NCBI GenBank assembly: GCA_019694135.1
Contig: JAIBCM010000001.1
Coordinates: forward strand, 124,001 to 188,000
Origin: Verrucomicrobiia bacterium
GTDB lineage: Bacteria > Verrucomicrobiota > Verrucomicrobiia > JADLBR01 > JAIBCM01
DNA: 64,000 nucleotides
Direction: 5' to 3'
Position numbers and translations under genes: made by a program. This document shows, piece after piece, positions 9,149 through 15,951 of this stretch. The notes below the pieces were generated by a model. The model saw only the letters and a program-made list of their open reading frames with translations. It ran no database searches and had not been told where the DNA came from. Within the stretch, counting starts at the first letter, position 1, and each line of letters starts with the position of its first letter.

Positions 9149-9218
9149 GTGGCCGGTGACTTGTGATAAGTGACTCGTGACAAGTTACCAGTCACCCATT
9201 ACCCGTTACTTATCACCA
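9149..9218. repeat. Ten-unit degenerate heptanucleotide tandem repeat
   Basis: Seventy bases divide exactly into ten 7-mers: GTGGCCG, GTGACTT, GTGATAA, GTGACTC, GTGACAA, GTTACCA, GTCACCC, ATTACCC, GTTACTT, ATCACCA. The left half is GTGA-rich and the right half is GT(T/C)AC-rich. The array is therefore also an imperfect inverted repeat, with GTGATAAGT opposing ACTTATCAC. It overlaps the stop codon of the upstream secreted-protein gene (9213-9215) and ends 11 bp before exbB begins. It resembles the short tandem heptamer repeats known from other bacteria. Confidence 0.85.
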
Positions 9219-9728
9219 AATAAACGACCTCCGTTCCGCCATGATTTGATCCCCCTGCATAATCAATGCCCGCCACGAAGTCACCACCCCTTGCGTAAAA
9301 TAAGCCTCACCCACAATTTCAAAAACCGCTTTTTGCCAACCTTTCGCATCGGAAAAAGGAACCTCTAAAAAATAAAGTTTATCCTTCGTATTTTTTTGGC
9401 GATATTCCAATCGCACCTTCACATTGCTTACTCTCTCTTTCGTATGCCAATTCACATAAAAATAATGGCCCCGTTTCGCGCGCCGCTGAGCCTGAGTCAC
9501 CGCCCCAAAATTGTGATAACGCCTTTCAAAACGTAAACTTTTATCATCACTCACCGGCGTAACCTCAGGATCATTCACATATTCAGCGATTTTACCAAAA
9601 GAAAACCCGCCCGAGGGAGCCACTTCCGGCATCTTTCTCAAATCCGAAAAACTCAACTCTCGCTCTTCCTGAGCCAAAACAGAACTTGCAACCCAAGTCG
9701 CCAACAAAATTCCAAGCCAAATTCGCAT
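9213..9728 (-). CDS. Exported protein of unknown function
   Basis: A 171-residue protein with a clear signal peptide (IWLGILLATWVASSVLAQ, cleavage near residue 20). The mature part is mixed alpha/beta with a conserved-looking core FERRYHNFGAVTQAQRRAKRGHYFYVNW and KVRLEYRQ, followed by SDAKGWQKAVFEI and ending RRSFIW. No domain family was recognised. It precedes exbB on the same strand, so it may be the first gene of the exb operon. The stop codon lies inside a heptanucleotide repeat array. Confidence 0.7.
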   Translation of the reverse strand: MRIWLGILLATWVASSVLAQEERELSFSDLRKMPEVAPSGGFSFGKIAEYVNDPEVTPVSDDKSLRFERRYHNFGAVTQAQRRAKRGHYFYVNWHTKERVSNVKVRLEYRQKNTKDKLYFLEVPFSDAKGWQKAVFEIVGEAYFTQGVVTSWRALIMQGDQIMAERRSFIW

Positions 9729-9733
9729 GCTTC

Positions 9734-9762
9734 CTTGTAAATCTCAACACCCCGAATGTCAA
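9734..9762 (-). promoter_or_regulatory. Candidate sigma-70 promoter, nearly leaderless
   Basis: On the minus strand there is TTGACA (9757-9762), a 17-bp spacer, then TACAAG (9734-9739) as a 4/6 match to the -10 box. Only five bases (GAAGC) separate this from the ATG at 9728. If used, transcription would start at or within the start codon. An AAGGAAGC stretch overlapping the -10 could instead act as a ribosome binding site of a longer transcript. Confidence 0.4.
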
Positions 9763-9905
9763 TGCCCCATCAAAACAACCGTTTTTCATACGCTGATCCA
9801 TCAGTTGACAGATTGCCACGCAAATCCATTCCCTATTTCTGTGATCCTCAAAACTTGACACTACCCCCTGTTATCCCCTTCCCAGCAGTTGCGTGGACGG
9901 GATCT

Positions 9906-9963
9906 CTATTCGCGACCGCCTGCAGCAATTGCGCAGCATTTCGAGCAAGTGATTCGCGGGCAA
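9906..9963. repeat. 58-bp dispersed repeat, copy A
   Basis: This copy matches positions 10257-10314 at 52 of 58 bases by manual alignment, in direct orientation. The shared core includes CCGCCTGCAGC and ATTGCGCAGCATTTCG. Similarity stops sharply on both sides. The repeat is GC-richer than the surrounding DNA and contains the palindrome CTGCAG and the near-palindrome TTGCGCAG. It could be a REP-like or MITE-like element. Confidence 0.75.
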
Positions 9964-10256
9964 AATCCGTTCTCAGCCAACTTACCCCATCTTAACCTCG
10001 CCTATATATTAACGTAAATATGTGAAAATCAGTGAAATCTTTGAGAATAAAAGACAGCTTTAAAACCCACTTTTTCTGAAAATTTATAAAATATCAAGTT
10101 ATTATAAATAAATAACTTAAATTAAGTAATAAACAAAATTGTTCACTCATTATACCAAAGGTATAAATTTTAAAACTACCTGTTAATCTCCCCTAATCAT
10201 GCAAATATTTTACCTGTACCATTTTCGCATCCCTCAGCAGTCAGTAATTTTCGAAC

Positions 10257-10314
10257 CTATTCGCGCCCGCCTGCAGCGATTGCGCAGCATTTCGGGCAGG
10301 TCATTCGCCGGCAA
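10257..10314. repeat. 58-bp dispersed repeat, copy B
   Basis: This is the second copy of the element at 9906-9963, in the same orientation, with six substitutions and no gaps. It lies about 90 bp downstream of the stop of the 225-residue exported-protein gene. No target-site duplication is obvious. Confidence 0.75.
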
Positions 10315-10403
10315 GTTTTAGTTGATTCCAACTTGTCTTATTTCATCAATAATCAAGAGTCGACCCCGTAAACATATATAAAGCCTTTCCAAAAGATTTA
10401 TTT

Positions 10404-11081
10404 TCATTTTTTATCTCTAACAAAATATGTGTTTACACGATAATTCTCGAATACTATGGCAGATGAATCCCAAGCAAACCATTTTAGGACAGCTCGACTT
10501 TTAAGAACCAATACTCCATTGAGAGGTTTATTTTCTCTCGAAGCGTTTTGCCAACTTTTGGGATAAGCACTTGATGGGTGGAAGCTTGGAAGCGCTTCAA
10601 TGAGTGACTGAGAAGTATAATTACTTGATTTATTCCATGGAAAAGTAGCGACACAAAATACATTTTCTGGAGTTGGAAAAGGAAGGTCATTAATGTCCAT
10701 ATCAAATTGGGGACATTTCTTTCGTTTGGACGGTAACTTGGGCAAATAATAAGCTGAGGTATGATTTTCAAAATCGAAGATTTCTAAATAATGTGCATCT
10801 TGAGTCGTAAAAAATAGAACGCTTTTATCTTTTAACACAATCACCCCTCGTTGATCATGAGCATATTTTGCCCAGGGAGGATTTTCTTTAGCTGGAAGCC
10901 TTTTATAGAAAGGAAGTGCAGAAAAAATATAATTACAGGATATATAATTGTTGGTTGATATTGTATAAGTGGCAACGGAAAAAATCTGATCTTGATGCGG
11001 CATTTCTACAGCTTTGACAAAAGCTATTTTAAAAAAGAAAATGCCCAAAATAATTATTTTTTTCAAATGTTTTTCAGTCAT
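10404..11081 (-). CDS. Exported protein with an internal duplication, unknown function
   Basis: A 225-residue protein with an N-terminal signal segment (KKIIILGIFFFKIAFVKAVE). The mature protein appears to consist of two related halves. FSVATYTISTNNYISCNYIF and SALP in the first half match FCVATFPWNKSSNYTSQSLI and EALP in the second; RGVIVLKDKSVLFF in the first matches NGVLVLKSRAVLKW in the second. It follows the 249-residue gene by 17 bp and lies at the distal end of the duplicated toxin/immunity-like module, so it may belong to the same unit. No known domain was recognised. Confidence 0.65.
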   Translation of the reverse strand: MTEKHLKKIIILGIFFFKIAFVKAVEMPHQDQIFSVATYTISTNNYISCNYIFSALPFYKRLPAKENPPWAKYAHDQRGVIVLKDKSVLFFTTQDAHYLEIFDFENHTSAYYLPKLPSKRKKCPQFDMDINDLPFPTPENVFCVATFPWNKSSNYTSQSLIEALPSFHPSSAYPKSWQNASRENKPLNGVLVLKSRAVLKWFAWDSSAIVFENYRVNTYFVRDKK

Positions 11082-11098
11082 CTAAAACTTATTTATTT

Positions 11099-11848
11099 TT
11101 ACTTAGAACCAGGAATTGGTGCAGTATTAGTTTTGGATTCTTTTGCCATTTCATCATCTAGAGCTTGTTCATAGGTTCGTGGGTCAACTCTTACGCCATA
11201 CTTTCGCGATAATTCATCGGATCCTATTTCTTTTGCGGAAGAAACAAAGGCGGAACGGTTTGGTTTATAGCCTCGTTCCGCTCTTAGACGCTCTACTTTA
11301 TCTACAATCGTATCAGATACGGATGTAAAATATTTGGCTGCTATCTCGATTCCCTTGCCCTCCAGCTCATATGTTTTTTCATTGCGCCGGATATAGCCAA
11401 GGTCTTTTTCTATAATTTTTTCTCCATCGAAGATATATGCTGTATATCCTCCTGTTCCACCACCTGCAGTTCCCCATTTTATAATTCCATAAGCATTAAT
11501 TTCATCGATCCTTCCGAGATAAAAACCATTAGGGTAAAGAAGTATTTGTCCTACATGGTTAACTCCATTCTTGACCTGTTTGTAAACATGAAACAAATTA
11601 CCTTGCTTCCCATCTCGATCTAATGACGAAGACACAAGAACTTCTTTTTTACTATCATTGTTTAAATCAATATCAAAACGATAAACTTTATCGCTAAGAT
11701 AGTAGCGACGCTCAAAGCGGCCCAAAAGAATTTCTTGTGAACGGACTAAATAATCAGCTATTGGGTCTGTAATCTCAACTGCTTGTGTAACAAATCTAAA
11801 TATTAATGTGATAATTACTACAGCGATTGTGTTTTTAAAAAGATTCAT
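11099..11848 (-). CDS. Exported small partner protein, second copy (candidate immunity protein)
   Basis: A 249-residue protein with a signal peptide (TIAVVIITLIFRFVTQAVE). A Ca-binding or FG-GAP-like motif DIDLNNDSKKE lies near residue 58. It is paralogous to the 228-residue product at 12488-13174 along its length. The most conserved part is the C-terminus, where RVDPxTYEQALD and ESKTN are shared; 27 of the last 37 residues are identical. It starts 2 bp after the orphan lysozyme-like gene, copying the order seen upstream. An exported partner of a peptidoglycan-targeting enzyme would suit a periplasmic inhibitor, but this is inferred from layout only. Confidence 0.7.
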   Translation of the reverse strand: MNLFKNTIAVVIITLIFRFVTQAVEITDPIADYLVRSQEILLGRFERRYYLSDKVYRFDIDLNNDSKKEVLVSSSLDRDGKQGNLFHVYKQVKNGVNHVGQILLYPNGFYLGRIDEINAYGIIKWGTAGGGTGGYTAYIFDGEKIIEKDLGYIRRNEKTYELEGKGIEIAAKYFTSVSDTIVDKVERLRAERGYKPNRSAFVSSAKEIGSDELSRKYGVRVDPRTYEQALDDEMAKESKTNTAPIPGSK

Positions 11849-11850
11849 AT

Positions 11851-12516
11851 TTAATTTTTTCTATATTCTTCCATGATTTTTGTAACATAAGGTTCATTAG
11901 CTTTGGGTGCATTCTTGGGTTTAAATTGCCATCTTTTTTGGGGATCGGGTTCGTTAGGAATAAATTTTAGCCACACATAATAACCACCATTATATAAAGT
12001 AATCGTCAAACCATCTCTACCAGTTACTGTGTGACCATCATTATAATTTGCAGCGACGGGAAAACCAGTAACACCCATTTGGGCACTTACATCAAAAAGA
12101 GGTGGTTCAACAAATTGATTGGTATATTGTTGTTGGATTTGGTTAAGATATTGATCGACACCTTTTTTCTTGTCCGTCAGTTCTTTAATCGCAACTGTAT
12201 TGTTTTCTTGCCAACTATAAACTTGTTTAGTATCCACATAAATACCTTCATCGGTGTCGTCTCGTTGAAATACTCCCCAGCCATTTGGGTCACCCCAGTT
12301 TGGAAGCTCAAGATTACCGGGGCCATCACCGCCTGAATTAAATTGATTATAAATTTGGTTTCCTTGACGACTTTCGTGTTTTGCTATGGCCCAGGCATAC
12401 CAAAATTGTTCTTGGTGATTTTCTATATAACTTTTCGCTTCATCATCCTTGGGATTCTTGCCTCTGATTTTGAATTCAAATTTACTACTATTTAGAGCTC
12501 GGAATTGGTTGTGCAT
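11851..12516 (-). CDS. Orphan lysozyme-like C-terminal module (no signal peptide)
   Basis: The frame is open back to 12576, but similarity to the C-terminus of the 892-residue protein starts only at the KFEFKIRGKNP segment (12483 downward). The ATG at 12516 is chosen as the start; an upstream TTG at 12576 is possible. The module keeps HESR, YNQFN, GWGxxQ, VYSWxEN and TLYNGG, which parallel the ESxx, GLMQ and AYNAG motifs of lytic transglycosylases. It has no signal peptide and none of the N-terminal repeats. Its beginning overlaps the end of the 228-residue gene. It may be a silent cassette, an internally produced enzyme, or a decaying fragment. Confidence 0.65.
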   Translation of the reverse strand: MHNQFRALNSSKFEFKIRGKNPKDDEAKSYIENHQEQFWYAWAIAKHESRQGNQIYNQFNSGGDGPGNLELPNWGDPNGWGVFQRDDTDEGIYVDTKQVYSWQENNTVAIKELTDKKKGVDQYLNQIQQQYTNQFVEPPLFDVSAQMGVTGFPVAANYNDGHTVTGRDGLTITLYNGGYYVWLKFIPNEPDPQKRWQFKPKNAPKANEPYVTKIMEEYRKN

Positions 12517-13174
12517 TGGTTTTTGATTCCCTCGCCATTTCTTCGTCCAATGCTTGTTCATAAGTGAGTGGATCAACCCTTAAGCCATATCTTTTTGCGA
12601 GTTCTTGAATTGGAATTTCTTGAATTATATCTTTCCCGCGAACCATTTTATCGTCGAGATATTTCTTGAAAAGCTCGCGCTTTTTTAAAAGCACATTATC
12701 TTCAAATTTATATGTTTTTTCATTGCGTTCGATTCGCGCAAATATTGTTTCAGTTATTTTTTCCCCGTCAAATAAATATGCATTAAAATTACCTGTCCCC
12801 CCTCCCCCCGGGCCAAAACAGACAAGTCCATATTGTCCCAACTCATCTATATGCCCTATATAAAATTGATTTTCATGAAATGTCATCTCCCCTACATATT
12901 CAAACTCACCATTAATTTTCTGATGGATTTTCCATATATTTCCCTGATGTCCATCTATATCTCGTGACAAAGAGAGGAGCATTTCTTTTTTCCCATCATT
13001 GTTAAGATCAATATCGATACGCAGCAATCTGTCGCTTTTAAAAAAATTACTGGGGTGGGTTGATAAAAAAGAAGGATGAGGTGAGTGAAGAAAATCTCTT
13101 ACTGGATCAGTGGTTGCAAACGACTTCTGAATTATTAACAAGCTCAGGATAAAGATAGAAAATTTAGTTTTCAT
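12488..13174 (-). CDS. Exported small partner protein, first copy (candidate immunity protein)
   Basis: A 228-residue protein with a signal peptide (FSIFILSLLIIQKSFA). It contains DIDLNNDGKKEMLLSLSRDIDG, an EF-hand or FG-GAP-like calcium motif, and a glycine-rich GPGGGGTGNFNAYLFDGEKI segment shared with its paralogue. Its ATG overlaps the stop of the 892-residue gene by 4 bp, so the two are translationally coupled. Immediately past its stop, the KFEFKIRGKNP anchor of the next module begins. Gene order, coupling and export fit a periplasmic protector against the preceding protein's lysozyme-like domain. There is no direct evidence of that function. Confidence 0.7.
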   Translation of the reverse strand: MKTKFSIFILSLLIIQKSFATTDPVRDFLHSPHPSFLSTHPSNFFKSDRLLRIDIDLNNDGKKEMLLSLSRDIDGHQGNIWKIHQKINGEFEYVGEMTFHENQFYIGHIDELGQYGLVCFGPGGGGTGNFNAYLFDGEKITETIFARIERNEKTYKFEDNVLLKKRELFKKYLDDKMVRGKDIIQEIPIQELAKRYGLRVDPLTYEQALDEEMARESKTNAQPIPSSK

Positions 13175-15849
13175 TCGGTTATTGCGGTTTTTTCTTCATA
13201 TTCTTGAAGAACTTTGTAGAGATAATTTTTCGAGTTAGGATGATAAAGCCATTTCGGGCTGCGATTAGGATTAAAGTCCCAAGGAATGCTGCAGTTAACT
13301 CCATCAACGATAAAGGTAGGACATCCCTCACCTCCATTATAAAGCGTCACAGTTCCAGCTTCGAGAGCTGACATATGTGTTGTTGTTCCGGGATGCACCC
13401 AATCATTAGGAGGTTTTTTCGCGTCTTGATCGTTGGGCCATTTGGCAGCAACTGCTATAAAAAAATGCTCCATTAATGTTTTCTTTTGCTTCAACTCCTT
13501 ATAAAATTTATCGATATTTTCTTTCCAACTATAAACCTCTTTTGTATTTGCCGTGACTTCTAATGGCTTATCAAGTTGCGCAATACCCCAACCATCCGGT
13601 GGCCCATAGTTTGGCTGTTCTTTAGGTGGATCATTAGCGTTAAACTGATTATAAACATGATCGCTAGTCGTCCCACGACTCTCATGCTGCACCATCGCCC
13701 ACGCATACTTATATTCTCCCTGAGTTGATACAATATGGCTCTTCGCTTCGGCATCCCTCGGATTCTTGCCACGGATTTTGAACTCAAATTTTTGCTCTGG
13801 GCCGAGATAGTTATCTTGAGCATCTTTGATGTGATAATAAAGCGTACACTTGCCACCGACGAATTCCGCCTTACCCGTAAAAGAATCATAAATCTTCCAA
13901 GGCTCGCTCATAGGAATTTCGATGGTTCCGTCTTCAGGAATATTCATATCATCTTTGGTATTGCGTTCGGGGCGTTCTGTTTTAATTTCCATGCGCCATT
14001 CTACCATCATACCCGTAAAAGAACCTTTGCCAATGCGCGCTTCTAATTTTGGCATTTGCGGTTTGCCAGTGATGTAAGCCACGTTATCCGGCCCGTGGGC
14101 TTTAATGATTTTTTCTTCGCTTTCTCCCATATCTGTTGTGTCTTGGGAAGTGGGACGATTGAGTTGTTTTAATTCCACCGGCAGCATCACGACGGCTTTT
14201 GGTGCGCCATCCATGATAGCTTGACCCGCAATAGCGCCGTCATTGTTAATGTCGTTGGCCCAGGTAATCTGCCAGCCATTATCGTCGGGAAGAGTTTGAG
14301 TCACGGGAAACTTTTCATAAACTTGCGATTCAGGATTTTTGCGAAACATAAAGGCATTGCCTTGAGAATCATTAATGAGCGTTTCCTCTTTATCATTAAC
14401 ACTGGTGGCATAACCGCCACCCAACACAAAACCACCCCCACCACCCGCGCCGACTAACAGTGCCCAATCCTTCTTTTGACCCGCAATCTGATTCTGGTTA
14501 TTAATCGAAAAACCCGCATCTAACGCGCCAAGAAACTGGGCCGAAGCTCCTGCACTAGCCCAATACTGGCAGTTATCCACAGTTTGATTCCCTTCCACAT
14601 GCGCATACCAACCGGCCACAAAAGCCCCTTGGGCATTGATACTAAAACCTTCCTGACTATCCATCCAAAACTGATACTCCGGAGCAAAAGCAATTTTCAT
14701 ACCCGCCTGCGGGGTCCAAAACATAGGAATTGCCTCACTATAATTCGCGGTTGCTTCTTTATAATTTTGATATTCATCATAATACCAATAAGTATACTGC
14801 CACTGAGCTATCGCAAAACCTAGCGTCTGACGCGAATCATTCATCGCATAAGCCCGCTTGCTTTTCAACCCCTGATAAGAATAACTCAGCATATGCGGAT
14901 CTTGCAAAATGGCCTCTGGCACCTTCGGCGAATTCCATTCACCCAACTCAATGGCTTCACCACTCTCCAAATTAACAATGCTTGAATTCACATCGCCTTG
15001 TTTAGGACACAGCAAAATATCGCCTCCCTCATTCAAATCATAAACCCTATTACCTGGCCAATAATCGACTTGCCCTTTATGAAGAGTAAAATAAATAGCC
15101 CCTTGCCTTCCCACCAAATCACCCACCTCATTAACCTTCAATCCCATTCCTTCCAACCCAAAATCAACCACCGCATAACTCGGGACATCATCGGGATTAG
15201 GCGGCGGATTGGGATCCAAAGGATCCGTCCCATCCTGAGCCTCCTGACCATTAGACACCCCATCCCCATCGGCATCATCATCCGCCCCTTGCTGCTCCAA
15301 ATCACCCCACAACACCACCTCCACACCATCATCCAACCCATCATTATCCTCATCCACCCAATTCGGAGGCTTAGGCTTCCACTTATCCAGGTCAAAACTG
15401 AAAACAAACTTCAACTGACCCTGATTCACCAAAGCAAAATTCGCATCATCATCCTTATTAGTCGTCCAAGGATAACTATTGGTATACCCTTCCTGGATCA
15501 ACCGATCATAAAAAAACTGAGCAACATATTTTAACTGACCTTGATTGACCGGAGCATAATTACCATTGGTCTTAGAAAAACTCTCCACCAAATCCAAACA
15601 ATCCCCCGCGCCATTAGGGAGCTTCTCCTCCAACTCCAAAGCCGCCTGAAAAGCCACATGCTTGAGCTGTCCCACATTGACCGGTCCATAATTGTCAGCA
15701 GCCAAATTGGTATTAATCACCCCGCGCGTAATCCACCATTTGGGAACCGCAGCGGCACTAACCAAACTGACAAACAAAAAAACCAAACACCATTGCACCG
15801 CGGAGGTCGCAGAGAGCGCGGAGAAAATCTTTAAAACTTTAAACTTCAT
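13171..15849 (-). CDS. Large exported protein: VNQGQLK repeats, TSP3, HAF repeats, lysozyme-like C-terminus
   Basis: An 892-residue protein. A signal peptide is followed by three related units (residues about 50-160) carrying NYGPVNVGQLKHVA, NYAPVNQGQLKYVA and NFALVNQGQLKFVF, a pattern seen in Verrucomicrobia secreted proteins. Next come thrombospondin-type-3 calcium motifs (DEDNDGLDDGVE, DADGDGVSNGQE), a proline-rich linker, and HAF-like repeats to about residue 560 (INNDGAIAGQ). An Ig-like region precedes the C-terminal module (688-892). That module has E723 in HESR, GWGIAQ and TLYNGG (835-840), resembling a GH23 lytic transglycosylase core. Overall it resembles a surface protein with a variable toxin tip. 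Confidence 0.75.
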   Translation of the reverse strand: MKFKVLKIFSALSATSAVQWCLVFLFVSLVSAAAVPKWWITRGVINTNLAADNYGPVNVGQLKHVAFQAALELEEKLPNGAGDCLDLVESFSKTNGNYAPVNQGQLKYVAQFFYDRLIQEGYTNSYPWTTNKDDDANFALVNQGQLKFVFSFDLDKWKPKPPNWVDEDNDGLDDGVEVVLWGDLEQQGADDDADGDGVSNGQEAQDGTDPLDPNPPPNPDDVPSYAVVDFGLEGMGLKVNEVGDLVGRQGAIYFTLHKGQVDYWPGNRVYDLNEGGDILLCPKQGDVNSSIVNLESGEAIELGEWNSPKVPEAILQDPHMLSYSYQGLKSKRAYAMNDSRQTLGFAIAQWQYTYWYYDEYQNYKEATANYSEAIPMFWTPQAGMKIAFAPEYQFWMDSQEGFSINAQGAFVAGWYAHVEGNQTVDNCQYWASAGASAQFLGALDAGFSINNQNQIAGQKKDWALLVGAGGGGGFVLGGGYATSVNDKEETLINDSQGNAFMFRKNPESQVYEKFPVTQTLPDDNGWQITWANDINNDGAIAGQAIMDGAPKAVVMLPVELKQLNRPTSQDTTDMGESEEKIIKAHGPDNVAYITGKPQMPKLEARIGKGSFTGMMVEWRMEIKTERPERNTKDDMNIPEDGTIEIPMSEPWKIYDSFTGKAEFVGGKCTLYYHIKDAQDNYLGPEQKFEFKIRGKNPRDAEAKSHIVSTQGEYKYAWAMVQHESRGTTSDHVYNQFNANDPPKEQPNYGPPDGWGIAQLDKPLEVTANTKEVYSWKENIDKFYKELKQKKTLMEHFFIAVAAKWPNDQDAKKPPNDWVHPGTTTHMSALEAGTVTLYNGGEGCPTFIVDGVNCSIPWDFNPNRSPKWLYHPNSKNYLYKVLQEYEEKTAITE

Positions 15850-15917
15850 TTTCTTAAAAATCTTAAACTTTTTCTTTTTTTATTTTCCTCTGCGAAACTC
15901 TGCGTTCTCTGCGGTTA
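15796..15917. repeat. CTCTGCG-type repeat pair in inverted orientation
   Basis: Copy 1 (15796-15828) reads ACCGCGGAGGTCGCAGAG followed by AGCGCGGAGAAAAT. Copy 2 (15882-15917), inverted, reads on the minus strand AACCGCAGAGAACGCAGAG followed by TTTCGCAGAGGAAAAT. The two face each other across about 53 AT-rich bases and could fold as a long hairpin. This belongs to the widespread CGCAGAG-type repeats of environmental bacteria. Copy 1 lies inside the 892-residue gene, encoding residues 8-18 (IFSALSATSAV) of its signal peptide. The start codon lies in the loop between the copies. Confidence 0.8.
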
Positions 15918-15923
15918 ATAGCC

Positions 15924-15951
15924 GTTGCCTGTTACTAGTCACCTCTTACTT
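15924..15951. repeat. Four-unit heptanucleotide tandem repeat
   Basis: Four 7-mers, GTTGCCT, GTTACTA, GTCACCT and CTTACTT, match the second half of the ten-unit array at 9149-9218. As there, the array overlaps the stop codon (15946-15948) of a minus-strand gene for an exported protein. It directly abuts the CTCTGCG-type repeat. Confidence 0.7.

Larger units (their letters stand above)
9729..10403. other. Gene-poor region between two minus-strand units
   Basis: No credible coding region was found in these 675 bases. Positions 9734-9762 hold a promoter-like sequence for the 171-residue gene. Two copies of a GC-richer 58-bp repeat lie at 9906-9963 and 10257-10314. The DNA between the copies, especially 10000-10200, is very AT-rich with no recognisable structure. 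A 79-codon plus-strand frame at 9756-9995 runs through the first repeat and has no protein-like features. Confidence 0.6.

Noticed and set aside
9149-9218. Possible small CRISPR-like array
   Set aside because: Units are 7 bp with no spacers; this is a tandem repeat.
9756-9995. A 79-codon plus-strand frame in the gene-poor region
   Set aside because: It runs through the 58-bp repeat and the promoter-like site, and has no protein-like composition or ribosome site.
14998-15534. A 178-codon plus-strand frame rich in Ile, Pro and His
   Set aside because: It is antisense to the TSP3 and VNQGQLK coding region, has extreme low-complexity composition, and shows no start context or domain. It is a shadow of the 892-residue gene.
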